Assembly: GCA_903933715.1 (NCBI GenBank)
Contig: CAIZLD010000061.1
Location: 1-59,362 of the forward strand
DNA length: 59,362 nucleotides
Direction: 5' to 3'
Source: an uncultured Spartobacteria bacterium
Lineage (GTDB): Bacteria; Verrucomicrobiota; Verrucomicrobiia; Chthoniobacterales; Chthoniobacteraceae
Shown: piece after piece, positions 16,245 to 24,494 of the stretch
Layout of the letters: each line of letters opens with the position of its first letter
How positions within the stretch are numbered: position 1 is the stretch's first letter
Notes under the pieces: model-generated
Told to the model about the DNA's origin: nothing
Database searches by the model: none
Seen by the model: only the letters and a program-made list of their open reading frames with translations
Position numbers and translations under genes: made by a program

Positions 16245-17888
16245 ATGTCCGGTGAGAACGAAAAAATCGAGATAACGCCCCCGCCCACGGAAACCGGGCT
16301 CCTTTCACGCTCTCAGCAATGGGGCACCTGGGCGATTGTCGGCTTGGCGCTTTTGCTGCGGTTGCTTTGGCTGGGCTCAAAACCGCCCCACTTCGACGAA
16401 GGGGTGAACGGCTGGTTTATCGACCAGATGGCCAAACAAGGGTTCTACCATTACGATCCGGGCAACTATCACGGCCCGTTTCATTTTTACGTCCTGTTCC
16501 TGGCCCAGACGCTCTTGGGCCGCAGCGTCGAAGCGCTCCGGCTGCCGCTGGTGCTCATCAACGCCGCGACGGTCTGGCTGGTACTCCAGTTCCGGCGATT
16601 TCTCCCCTGGCGCGCTTGCGTTTTGGCGGCGCTGGCGTTCGCGGTTTCCCCCGGGATGCTTTTTTACAGCCGGTACGCCATTCATGAAGCATGGATGGTT
16701 TTTGGAATGGTGCTCGCCTTTTGGGGCGCGGCGGAGATGTGGAGCCGCGGAACCTCGCGCGGGCTCTGGGCGGCAACGATGGGGGTCACTTTATTGGTGC
16801 TGACGAAAGAGACTTATGTGATCCACCTCGCCGCGTTTGGGCTGGCGGTCGTCACGCTGCTGGCGCTCGAACGGTTGACCCCGTCGGCTCCCGATTTCCC
16901 CCTGCGCCCCGCCTCGCAACAAGCGGACACCCGGAAGATGACTGATGTTGTTTCCGTCGGAATCTTGCTGATTCTTTTTTTCTATTCCGGCGGCTTCCTT
17001 GATCCGTCCTCGCTGCCGGGATTGATGCGAACTTTCGCCGATTGGTTCCATACCGGCGTGAACAGCGACGCCCATGCCAAACCGCCCTATTATTGGCTTC
17101 TCCTCGTTGGCCGTTACGAATGGCCGGTCCTCATCGGGCTTTGCTGGAGCGTGCGCGCGCTCTGGCCGGGGATGAACCGCTTGGCGCGCTTGCTGGCGAT
17201 CTATGGCTGCGGCGCGTTTGTGGCTTACAGTCTCGTTCCTTACAAAACCCCCTGGTGCATTATCTCGCTGCTCTGGCCGTTCTTTTTCCTTTGGGGGATG
17301 GCGGTCCATTCGCTCAAGCGCGGCGCGGAATGGGTGGGGGCAATTGTCTTGGGTGCGTCTCTGGCCGCCACGGTTCATTTGAACTATTTGCATCCGACCG
17401 AGCCGGGTGAATCGGTCGGACGGATTTCCAAAAACCTCAAGGAATTCCATTTCCCGACGTATGTCTATGTCCAGACGACCAACGATCTGGATAAGCTGAC
17501 GCAACCGTTGGTCCGGCTTACAGCCATCAACCCGGCTGCCCGCCACATGAAAGCTCACATCCTGCTTTCCAGCTATCATCCGCTGCCCTGGGTGTTGGGA
17601 GAATTCACCGCCGTCGGCTATTATGACAAAGGGATGCCGCCCGTGATGGATGCCGGGTTCATCGTGGCCGAGGAGGACCGGATTCCCGCGCTCGAAGCCC
17701 AGCTTGGAGAAAAATATTTCGTCGCGCCATTCCAGCTCCGGGATGGAATGAGCGGCGGAAAACTGTATTTCAACGCCCGCGAATTTGCGGAGGTTTTCCC
17801 CGGCCGCACCCCCGAATTTTCACCCAAAACCGCCGCAACGGGCGAACCGCTCGTCGCGCCTGCAATCCCGACCTCTCCCACCCGATGA
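16245..17888 (+). CDS. Polytopic membrane glycosyltransferase, Agl23 / TIGR03663 type
   Basis: 547 residues, about eleven membrane segments, of the GT-C class. The conserved first-loop acidic pair is present (PPHFDEGVNGWF, D51/E52), followed by NYHGPFHFYV and FYSRYAIHEAWMV, the blocks that mark the TIGR03663 family associated with flippase function. Such enzymes use a lipid-linked sugar on the outer face of the membrane. It overlaps the next gene by ATGA, so the two are translationally coupled. Substrate unknown. A cytoplasmic N terminus of about 25 polar residues precedes the first segment. Confidence 0.82.
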   Translation: MSGENEKIEITPPPTETGLLSRSQQWGTWAIVGLALLLRLLWLGSKPPHFDEGVNGWFIDQMAKQGFYHYDPGNYHGPFHFYVLFLAQTLLGRSVEALRLPLVLINAATVWLVLQFRRFLPWRACVLAALAFAVSPGMLFYSRYAIHEAWMVFGMVLAFWGAAEMWSRGTSRGLWAATMGVTLLVLTKETYVIHLAAFGLAVVTLLALERLTPSAPDFPLRPASQQADTRKMTDVVSVGILLILFFYSGGFLDPSSLPGLMRTFADWFHTGVNSDAHAKPPYYWLLLVGRYEWPVLIGLCWSVRALWPGMNRLARLLAIYGCGAFVAYSLVPYKTPWCIISLLWPFFFLWGMAVHSLKRGAEWVGAIVLGASLAATVHLNYLHPTEPGESVGRISKNLKEFHFPTYVYVQTTNDLDKLTQPLVRLTAINPAARHMKAHILLSSYHPLPWVLGEFTAVGYYDKGMPPVMDAGFIVAEEDRIPALEAQLGEKYFVAPFQLRDGMSGGKLYFNAREFAEVFPGRTPEFSPKTAATGEPLVAPAIPTSPTR

Positions 17889-19630
17889 AAACCGCGATCT
17901 CAGGATTGGTCGCTTTTTGCGTGGCAACCGTGGCCGCCGCCCTGGCCGGGACGCTTGCGGGAGGATTGACTCCCCTGCTTGCCTGGACCTCGCTGGCTTG
18001 GGGCGCGACGGCCGGCTCACTGGCTTGGGGATCGATGCACAAGCCCTTCCCTGGCACCCCGGTCCGGGGCTGGGTGGCATGGAGCCTCATTGCGGTATTC
18101 ACGTTGTTTGCGCTGCGGGCGTTTTGCTGGCTCGTCTTTATTAAAGACGGTGAGATCGCTTTTCTCTCGCCCAACAATTTAGGGGATCTGTCGCTGCACC
18201 TGACGTTCATCCGCAACTTTGCCAATGGAGCGCCGCTTTGGCCGGAAAATCCGATCTTCTCGGCGGCTCCACTCCATTATCCTTTTGGGGTCGATCTCTT
18301 CAACTCGCTTCTGACGCTTGCGGGCCTGGACGAGTTGCGCGGGCTGGTCTGGGTCGGGTTGCTCGGGGCGTTCGCCACGGGGGTGATGCTCTGGCGCTGG
18401 GGGGGTGCTTTTGCGATGGCCGGATTCCTCTTCAACGGCGGCGTGGCCGGGTTCGCCCTTTTCTTCACGGGCAAGCTCGCCGACTACCAGGCGGAACTGG
18501 ACTGGAAAAGCATTCCGCTGGCGCTCTTTGTCACCCAACGGGGGCTGCTCTACGCGTTGCCCGCCGGTCTGGCTTTGCTTTGGAGCTGGCGCGAACGGTT
18601 GCTCGCAGGCAGGCGCGGGTTGCCCGTCTGGATTGAGTGGCTGCTCTACGCGACACTCCCACTGTTCCATCTCCACACGTTCATTTTTCTCTCGCTGATG
18701 TTGGGAATGTGGATGCTCTGGCCAGGCGCAAACCTCCGGGAGATCGTCCGCCTGGGGTTGGCTTCCCTGATTCCCGCCACGGTTTTAATTTGGCAGCTCA
18801 CCGGCGGATTCCATAGCGGAACAGCAATGCATTTAACCCCCGGCTGGATGAGCGAAATCGAAGCGCCATTGTACTTTTGGCTGAACAATTTCGGACTGTT
18901 TCCGGTTGTCGCCGCCGTGACGCTCGGGTGGCTTTGGTATCGACGCCAATGCCGGGAAGCGGCGCTCGAACTTGCGATCGTTCTCCCTGCATTGCTGATT
19001 TTTCGGATGGCTTGCTTTGTCATGTTCGCCGTCTGGGCCTGGGATAACACGAAGATTTTGATCTGGGGTTATCTCTGCGTGCTTCCGGCAACGGGAGCCG
19101 TTTTAATGAAGGCACCCCCCTTGATTCGCACGGCGATTTGCCTTTTGCTCTTCGGCTCGGGGGCGATCTCGCTGGTCGGGGGGCTCGACGCCAGCCATAC
19201 GGGATTCACGCTGGCCCGCTGCGAGGAACTCGATTCCCTGGAACGCCCATTGAAGAAGATTCCCGTCAGCGCGACCTTTGCCGCGATGCCCACTTACAAT
19301 CATCCGTTGCTCCTGCTGGGCCGCAAAGTTGTCGCCGGTTACGAGGGGCACCTCTTCAGCCACGGGATCGACTACAAGCCCCGCTTTGACGCGCTCGAAA
19401 CTCTCTTGCGCGGCAAACCGGGCTGGCAACTCCGAGCCCGTCAACTGGGCGTGGATTATCTTTACTGGGGGCCGCGGGAGCGGGAAAAATACGGCGGCGC
19501 AACTCCGTGGAAAACGGTCGCACCTGTTGTCGCTGAAGGGACGTGGGGGACGATCTACGATCTGCGAAAGCTGGCTATTCCCCAAAACGATGCCGCCACT
19601 GATTCCGGTAATCGCCCATCAGTTCAATAA
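17885..19630 (+). CDS. Polytopic membrane protein, possibly GT-C type
   Basis: 581 residues with about ten hydrophobic segments and a soluble C-terminal region (roughly 445-581). A large loop after the second or third segment contains NNLGDLSLHLTFIRNFANG and PIFSAAPLHYPFGVD, like the acceptor loop of membrane glycosyltransferases or YfhO-type proteins. The C-terminal part contains HPLLLLGRKVVAGYEGH and LGVDYLYWGPREREKY, which resembles the tail of uncharacterised bacterial membrane mannosyltransferases. It is coupled to the Agl23-like gene by a four-base overlap and probably works with it. Its last 56 bases overlap the 3' end of the convergent gene. Confidence 0.7.
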   Translation: MKTAISGLVAFCVATVAAALAGTLAGGLTPLLAWTSLAWGATAGSLAWGSMHKPFPGTPVRGWVAWSLIAVFTLFALRAFCWLVFIKDGEIAFLSPNNLGDLSLHLTFIRNFANGAPLWPENPIFSAAPLHYPFGVDLFNSLLTLAGLDELRGLVWVGLLGAFATGVMLWRWGGAFAMAGFLFNGGVAGFALFFTGKLADYQAELDWKSIPLALFVTQRGLLYALPAGLALLWSWRERLLAGRRGLPVWIEWLLYATLPLFHLHTFIFLSLMLGMWMLWPGANLREIVRLGLASLIPATVLIWQLTGGFHSGTAMHLTPGWMSEIEAPLYFWLNNFGLFPVVAAVTLGWLWYRRQCREAALELAIVLPALLIFRMACFVMFAVWAWDNTKILIWGYLCVLPATGAVLMKAPPLIRTAICLLLFGSGAISLVGGLDASHTGFTLARCEELDSLERPLKKIPVSATFAAMPTYNHPLLLLGRKVVAGYEGHLFSHGIDYKPRFDALETLLRGKPGWQLRARQLGVDYLYWGPREREKYGGATPWKTVAPVVAEGTWGTIYDLRKLAIPQNDAATDSGNRPSVQ

Positions 19631-20225
19631 TCCCGTCGCGCACCTGGAATAATCTGGCGCGGAGCTGGCGGCGGCGATGGGAACTGAGCTGCACCTCCTC
19701 GGCAAAAACGAGACTCGCGTCGATGGCATTGGTGATCGCTTTGAGCCCCCGCTTGAGATAAGCGATCGTCATCCCGATCTCCTCCACGTCGTCATCGCTG
19801 AGGGCCGCGGCCAGTTTGGAGCTCGCCACGGCGCTGTTGGTGGCCAGTTTGACGGCGGCGGGGTGGTTTTGCACCTCTCCGTCCACCTCCTCAAAAAGCT
19901 GATCCAGCCAGACCGTGAGGGCGAAACTGGCTTGGTAAAGAGGATGCAATTCGAAGCTCTCCGGGATTCCCTCGGTCTCTTCCTCCGGCTCTTCTTCCTC
20001 CTCCTCGCTGCCGGCCTCGAACGAAACTTCCGTCCAGTCAAACTCCTCCGCCTCGACCGCATGGGGCCACCCCATCTCACGCGCGATAATCTGGTCGCGA
20101 TCGGGATCGTCGATGTATTTCTCCAGCAATTCCATATACCGCTCGGTTTTGCGGTCTTGCTGTTGGAGAAAACGCTCCCAGTCGTATTCGTCCCACACTG
20201 GTTCGGGCTCGTTGGATTCGGCCAT
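19575..20225 (-). CDS. Acidic protein of unknown function, 216 aa
   Basis: A strongly acidic N-terminal half (EAGSEEEEEEPEEETEGI) joined to a helical C-terminal half (SSKLAAALSDDDVEEIGMTI, YLKRGLKAITNAIDASLVFA, SHRRRQLRARLFQVRDGIIE). No catalytic motif or membrane segment. The helical half could bundle or bind a partner. It runs against the preceding membrane-protein gene with a 56-base overlap of the coding ends. No family name can be given. Confidence 0.65.
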   Translation of the reverse strand: MAESNEPEPVWDEYDWERFLQQQDRKTERYMELLEKYIDDPDRDQIIAREMGWPHAVEAEEFDWTEVSFEAGSEEEEEEPEEETEGIPESFELHPLYQASFALTVWLDQLFEEVDGEVQNHPAAVKLATNSAVASSKLAAALSDDDVEEIGMTIAYLKRGLKAITNAIDASLVFAEEVQLSSHRRRQLRARLFQVRDGIIELMGDYRNQWRHRFGE

Positions 20226-20392
20226 ATAGAATTAGGTAGGTGGGTTTTGCGGTTTGCGCAAAGATTTTATTTTCCGCAAGGAAACATCTTTATCAAATCC
20301 GGTAAAACCGGGGGGAGCCGCCAAGGCAATCCCCGAGTTCAAGCGGTTCCGCTGTTGACTTTCCGCCCGCTTCAGTTGTTGATCTAAGGGCA
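20226..20392 (+). promoter_or_regulatory. Structured leader region of the prepilin peptidase gene
   Basis: A 167-base gap containing ccggtaaaaccgg (20299-20311), then gggg (20311-20314) able to pair with cccc (20331-20334), then agcgg/ccgct near 20342-20352. These stack as three consecutive hairpins just upstream of the GTG start. The first part weakly recalls the 5' half of a c-di-AMP (ydaO) aptamer, but the conserved second half is not visible, so no riboswitch is called. Confidence 0.25.
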
Positions 20393-21532
20393 GTGCACCC
20401 GATCTCACCCCTCACTCTCTTCCAAATCTTCGCCTTCATCCTCGGCGCGGTGGTTGGCTCGTTTCTCAATGTGGTCATTTACCGGCTCCCCCTTGGGTTG
20501 AGCGTCAACGAGCCCAAGCGTTCCTTCTGCCCGCATTGCAAGGCGCGGATTCCGTGGTATGAAAACATCCCTCTGTTCTCCTGGCTTTTGCTGCGCGGCA
20601 AATGCGCCCGGTGCGGCGCACCCATCGCGTTCCGTTATTTCGCGGTGGAGTTGATAACCGCCCTGCTTTTTCTTTGGATCTGGAATCTTTGTGACGCGGC
20701 GGGGGCATGGGGTTTGTTTTTCCCGCTTTGGGTATTGGTGGGCCTTTTAATCGCGGCGACCTTCATTGATTTCGATCACTTCATCATCCCGGATGAAATT
20801 ACTCTGGGAGGGACGGCGGCGGGGTTGATCTTGAGCGCGGTTTTCCCGTCGATGATGGGAGAAACCTCCCATTTGCGGAGCCTCTTTTGGTCGATGGTCG
20901 GAGCCGGGGTCGGCTACCTCCTCCTTTGGGGGGTGGTGGAAGCCGGGAAACTGGTTTTCGGCAAGAAAAAGCGCCGATTTAGTCCGCCCGCCGAATTCCG
21001 CTGGACCCGCCAGGGGGACGACGCCGAATTGGTTATGGGCGAAGAAAAAATGCTCTGGAGCGACATTTTTTCCCGTGAAACCGACCAACTGTTCATGGAA
21101 ACCGAGTCGCCCTGCCTGGACGATCAGCCGCTTGAAGGGGTAGCGGATTCCGAACCAACGACGTTACGCTTCTTCTACAACCGACTGATTTTGCCTGGAA
21201 CCGAAAGGCGCGAGATCGTGCTTGATACCGTGGCAACTCTCTCGGGCAAAGTCCGAAGCCTGGTGATTCCGCGTGAAGCGATGGGCTTTGGAGACGTCAA
21301 ACTGATCGCCTGCATCGGCGCGTTTCTTGGCTGGAAAGCCGTTCTTTTCACCGTTGCGGCCGGTTCAACCATTGGCGCGGTGGTGGGAGTCGCCCTGCTG
21401 CTTGCCGGGCGGCGCGATGCCTCGGGGCGCATCCCGTTTGGCCCGTATCTCGCGCTGGGGGCTCTTCTATGGATCGTCACCGGTCCGGCCTTGATCGATT
21501 GGTATCTGGGCTTGATTACCGTTCCGCGCTAA
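20393..21532 (+). CDS. pilD: Prepilin peptidase / N-methyltransferase (A24 family) with a large insert
   Basis: 379 residues. The N terminus ([16 protein letters not shown]) and the four-Cys zinc motif ([16 protein letters not shown]) mark the methyltransferase half. The aspartyl protease residues are D126 in [11 protein letters not shown] and D301 in AMGFGDVKL. It cleaves and methylates type IV prepilins or type II secretion pseudopilins at the inner membrane. Between the two aspartate motifs lies an unusual acidic, soluble insert (about residues 190-290) where most homologues have a short loop. The start codon is GTG. No pilin genes are in the window. Confidence 0.9.
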   Translation: MHPISPLTLFQIFAFILGAVVGSFLNVVIYRLPLGLSVNEPKRSFCPHCKARIPWYENIPLFSWLLLRGKCARCGAPIAFRYFAVELITALLFLWIWNLCDAAGAWGLFFPLWVLVGLLIAATFIDFDHFIIPDEITLGGTAAGLILSAVFPSMMGETSHLRSLFWSMVGAGVGYLLLWGVVEAGKLVFGKKKRRFSPPAEFRWTRQGDDAELVMGEEKMLWSDIFSRETDQLFMETESPCLDDQPLEGVADSEPTTLRFFYNRLILPGTERREIVLDTVATLSGKVRSLVIPREAMGFGDVKLIACIGAFLGWKAVLFTVAAGSTIGAVVGVALLLAGRRDASGRIPFGPYLALGALLWIVTGPALIDWYLGLITVPR

Positions 21533-21569
21533 TATTGGCAAAAAAATGGGCCAGACAGGCAGAAACCGC

Positions 21570-21597
21570 TTGCCAACCCAACAAACTTAACGATACT
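21570..21597 (+). promoter_or_regulatory. Possible promoter of rpsO
   Basis: ttgcca (21570-21575), a 16-base spacer and gatact (21592-21597). The predicted start would give a leader of about 20 bases before the rpsO ATG at 21622. Confidence 0.4.
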
Positions 21598-21621
21598 GAC
21601 CCTTCCTCAAAAAAACGATAT

Positions 21622-21876
21622 ATGGCAACGACGAACGAACTTCAGGGCATCAAGATGCACGACAAAGACACCGGCAGCGCAGACGTGCAAATCGCCCTCC
21701 TTACCGCGCGGATTACGCAGCTCACCGAACATTTGAAAACTCACGCCAAAGACCACGCTTCGCGCCGCGGTCTTCTGATGATGGTAGCCAAGCGCCGCAG
21801 CTTGCTGGATTACCTCAAACGCACCGCGAGCGACCGTTACAAGGTTCTCCTTGAGAAACTGAATCTCCGCAAATAG
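21622..21876 (+). CDS. rpsO: Ribosomal protein S15
   Basis: 84 residues with the classic S15 blocks [36 protein letters not shown] and [10 protein letters not shown]. It binds 16S rRNA helices 20-22 early in 30S assembly. The start at 21622 is fixed by homology and length; the frame is open upstream into the pilD end. It is followed by a terminator and then pnp, the rpsO-pnp order common in bacteria. Confidence 0.97.
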   Translation: MATTNELQGIKMHDKDTGSADVQIALLTARITQLTEHLKTHAKDHASRRGLLMMVAKRRSLLDYLKRTASDRYKVLLEKLNLRK

Positions 21877-21895
21877 TTAACTTTCCGGATCAACT

Positions 21896-21923
21896 CCCGG
21901 ACCGAATCCGGTCCGGGGTTTTT
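21896..21923 (+). terminator. Terminator of rpsO
   Basis: An 8-bp stem, cccggacc (21896-21903) with ggtccggg (21910-21917), a six-base loop, then gttttt. Confidence 0.85.
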
Positions 21924-22043
21924 CCTTTTGGGGTGTGCGATATTTGATCGTCCGCCCCTTTCCCCAAAACCAAAACCCGCGCCGCGTGCTCCAACAGCCC
22001 CGGCGTGGATATCACACCAAAACGCGCAGCGCCCCAGGACGTT

Positions 22044-22146
22044 GCCGGAGAAGTTGAGAAACCAGGAACTATGAATTACGAAGTAAGAGAGCGATTTTCG
22101 TTCCGTACTTCCTACTTCATAAGTCTTTGATTTCTCCTGCTCCGGC
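22044..22146 (+). promoter_or_regulatory. Long imperfect hairpin in the pnp leader
   Basis: The outer arms gccggag (22044-22050) and ctccggc (22140-22146) enclose partly complementary A/T-rich arms (atgaattacgaagtaag against cttcctacttcat). In E. coli the pnp leader forms an RNase III-cleaved stem used for autoregulation, so a similar role here is an inference. The A/T-rich arms also resemble a mobile palindromic repeat. Confidence 0.5.
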
Positions 22147-22178
22147 GATGGTTCGGCGGCGTTGCATTTCTTATTAGT

Positions 22179-24320
22179 ATGCAACATACGATCTCCATTG
22201 AGGTGGGCCCTTCGCCCATCGTTATTGAAACTGGCAAACTTGCCAAACTCGCCGACGGCGCCGTAACGGTCCGCAGCGGCGACACCATTGTCCTCGTCAC
22301 GGCGGTTTCCGCCACCACCCTCAAAGAAGGCCAGGATTGGTTCCCTCTCACGGTCGATTACCGCGAGAAAGCCGCAGCCGTTGGCAAAATCCCCGGCGGC
22401 TACTTCAAACGCGAAGGCCGTCCTTCCGAGAAGGAAATCCTCACCGCCCGCATGACGGACCGCCCGTTGCGCCCGTTGTTCCCGAAAGGGTATTTCTTCG
22501 ACACGCAAATCATCGGCGTTCTCCTGAGCGCTGACGGCGAGAACGATCCCGACGTCCTTTTCATCAACGGCGCTTCCGCCGCCCTGATGGTCTCCGACAT
22601 CCCGTTCGCCGGCCCGATCGGCGCCGTCCGCGTGGCCCGCGTTAATGGCGAATTCGTCATCAACCCGACCCACAGCCAGCGCGCTTCGAGCGACCTGGAC
22701 ATCGTCTACGTCGGCAATGAAAACGACGTCGTCATGATCGAAGGCGCCGCCGACGAAGTCCCCGAAGAGGAATTCATCAAGGCCCTCGAATTTGCCCAGC
22801 CGTTCGTCAAACAAATCGTGCTCGGACAAAAAGAACTCGCCGCCAAAGTCGGTAAGGAAAAGCGCGTCCCCGCCCTGCTCCTGGTCAAAGACGAACTGCT
22901 CGAAATCGCCTACCAAGTGGCTGGCGACCGCATCGAAGCGGCCATCTACACCTCCGGCAAGGTTGCCCGCGCAACGGCCATCGGAGCCCTTAAAACGGAA
23001 GTCAAAGCCGCCATTATCGAGAAATTCCCGGAAGCTACCGGGTTTGAAATCAGCCAGGCGTTTGATTACGTCCAGCAAAAAGCCTTCCGCATCAGCGCCC
23101 TTGACAAGGGGATTCGCGCCGACGGCCGTGGCTACAACGATCTGCGTCCGCTCACCGCCGAAGTCGGCCTGCTCCCGCGTTCGCACGGCAGTTCCCTCTT
23201 CTCGCGCGGCGAAACCCAGGCCGTGGCTCTCGCCACCCTCGCCCCCGCCGACGAAGCCCAGATGCTCGACGCCTACACCGGCGGCGAAAGCGAGAAGCGC
23301 TTCATGCTTCATTACAACTTCCCTCCGTTCTCGGTGGGTGAAACCGGCCGCACCGGCAGCCCCGGCCGCCGCGAAATCGGTCACGGCGCATTGGCCGAAC
23401 GTTCCATCGCCCCGGTGATCCCGGCCGAGCGGGACTTCCCCTACGCCATCCGCATCAGCAGCGAGATCATGGAATCCAACGGTTCCTCGTCCATGGCAAC
23501 GGTTTGCGCTGGCGTTCTCGCCCTCATGGATGCGGGTGTGCCGATCAAGAAACCGGTCGCGGGTATCTCCGTCGGCCTCGTCACCGAGTATGACGGCGAC
23601 AAACTCCTCCGCTACGAGACGATGCTCGACATCATCGGCAGCGAAGATCACTTCGGCGACATGGATTTCAAACTCTGCGGCACCGACGTCGGCGTCACCG
23701 GGTTCCAGCTCGACCTCAAACTGCCCGGCATCAGCCACAAGATCCTTGCTGAAGCGATCCACCAAGCCAAAGCCGCCCGCGCTACCATCCTGGGCGTCAT
23801 GGCCGCCGCGATTGCCGAACCTCGCAAGGAACTGAGCGTCTACGCGCCTCGCATCGAGACCGTCAAAATCCCCGTGGACAAGATCGGCCTCCTCATCGGG
23901 CCTGGCGGCAAGACCATCAAGGGGATCGTGGCCGAGACCGGCGCCGAGATCAACATCGAGGACGACGGCTCCGTGCACATCTACTCCAACAACGGAGAGA
24001 GCCTGCAACGCGCCAAGGATATTATCGCCGGAATGACCAAGGAAATCGAAATCGGCACCACCTACAACGGCACCGTCGTCTCCACCAAGGAGTTCGGCGC
24101 GTTCGTCGAAGTGTTGCCCGGTAAAGAAGGCCTCGTGCACATCTCCGAGCTGGCCGACTTCCGCGTGAACAAGACCGAAGACGTCGTCCGCGTGGGCGAC
24201 GCCATCTGGGTCAAGTGCATCGGCATCGACGACAAAGGCCGCGTGAAACTGAGCCGCCGTGCGGCAATGAAAGAGCGCAACGAAGCCGCCGCCGCCCCCG
24301 AAGGCGAAGCCGCTCAATAA
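22179..24320 (+). CDS. pnp: Polyribonucleotide nucleotidyltransferase (PNPase)
   Basis: 713 residues, the normal length. Two RNase PH-like domains flank an all-helical segment (first with [20 protein letters not shown] and [13 protein letters not shown], second with [20 protein letters not shown] and [17 protein letters not shown]). They are followed by a KH domain ([15 protein letters not shown]) and an S1 domain ([18 protein letters not shown]). It degrades RNA 3' to 5' by phosphorolysis as a trimer. It sits downstream of rpsO with its own leader hairpin and a strong terminator. Confidence 0.97.
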   Translation: MQHTISIEVGPSPIVIETGKLAKLADGAVTVRSGDTIVLVTAVSATTLKEGQDWFPLTVDYREKAAAVGKIPGGYFKREGRPSEKEILTARMTDRPLRPLFPKGYFFDTQIIGVLLSADGENDPDVLFINGASAALMVSDIPFAGPIGAVRVARVNGEFVINPTHSQRASSDLDIVYVGNENDVVMIEGAADEVPEEEFIKALEFAQPFVKQIVLGQKELAAKVGKEKRVPALLLVKDELLEIAYQVAGDRIEAAIYTSGKVARATAIGALKTEVKAAIIEKFPEATGFEISQAFDYVQQKAFRISALDKGIRADGRGYNDLRPLTAEVGLLPRSHGSSLFSRGETQAVALATLAPADEAQMLDAYTGGESEKRFMLHYNFPPFSVGETGRTGSPGRREIGHGALAERSIAPVIPAERDFPYAIRISSEIMESNGSSSMATVCAGVLALMDAGVPIKKPVAGISVGLVTEYDGDKLLRYETMLDIIGSEDHFGDMDFKLCGTDVGVTGFQLDLKLPGISHKILAEAIHQAKAARATILGVMAAAIAEPRKELSVYAPRIETVKIPVDKIGLLIGPGGKTIKGIVAETGAEINIEDDGSVHIYSNNGESLQRAKDIIAGMTKEIEIGTTYNGTVVSTKEFGAFVEVLPGKEGLVHISELADFRVNKTEDVVRVGDAIWVKCIGIDDKGRVKLSRRAAMKERNEAAAAPEGEAAQ

Positions 24321-24335
24321 GGTTTAATCGAAATT

Positions 24336-24375
24336 AAAAAACGCCTCACTGGGGAAACCTGGTGAGGCGTTTTTG
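24336..24375. terminator. Bidirectional terminator between pnp and ackA
   Basis: aaaaaacgcctcac and gtgaggcgttttt form a 10-bp or longer stem with A and T runs on both sides, suited to terminate pnp rightward. The ackA operon converges on it from the other side. Confidence 0.9.
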
Positions 24376-24409
24376 TTTTCTTTCCGGGGGATCAGCTCCG
24401 GCAACGTTT

Positions 24410-24459
24410 GCGAAGTGCAACTTCGCGGGAAGGGCGTTCCCAAGTGCAACTTGGGAACG
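24410..24459. repeat. Two palindromes sharing aagtgcaactt
   Basis: gcgaagtgcaacttcgc (24410-24426) and a 25-base palindrome of the form cgttcccaag-tgc-aacttgggaacg (24435-24459) lie side by side and share the core aagtgcaactt. The trailing gggaacgaggg is then repeated. They lie between the pnp terminator and the ackA stop. Confidence 0.8.
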
Positions 24460-24494
24460 AGGGGGAACGAGGGGGAAAAACGCAAAAAAGCGAT

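Larger units (their letters stand above)
21877..22178. other. rpsO-pnp intergenic region
   Basis: 302 bases containing the rpsO terminator (21896-21923), a C/G-rich stretch without an open frame, and the long pnp leader palindrome (22044-22146). No additional gene is seen. Confidence 0.7.

Noticed and set aside
20293-20352. c-di-AMP (ydaO) riboswitch
   Set aside because: Only a short stretch resembles the 5' half of the aptamer; the second conserved half and pseudoknot partners are not visible.
21837-24317. 826-codon leftward frame opposite pnp
   Set aside because: It is the reverse-strand shadow of a strongly coding GC-rich gene; the residues are Gly/Asp/Val-rich with no domain, while PNPase is unmistakable.
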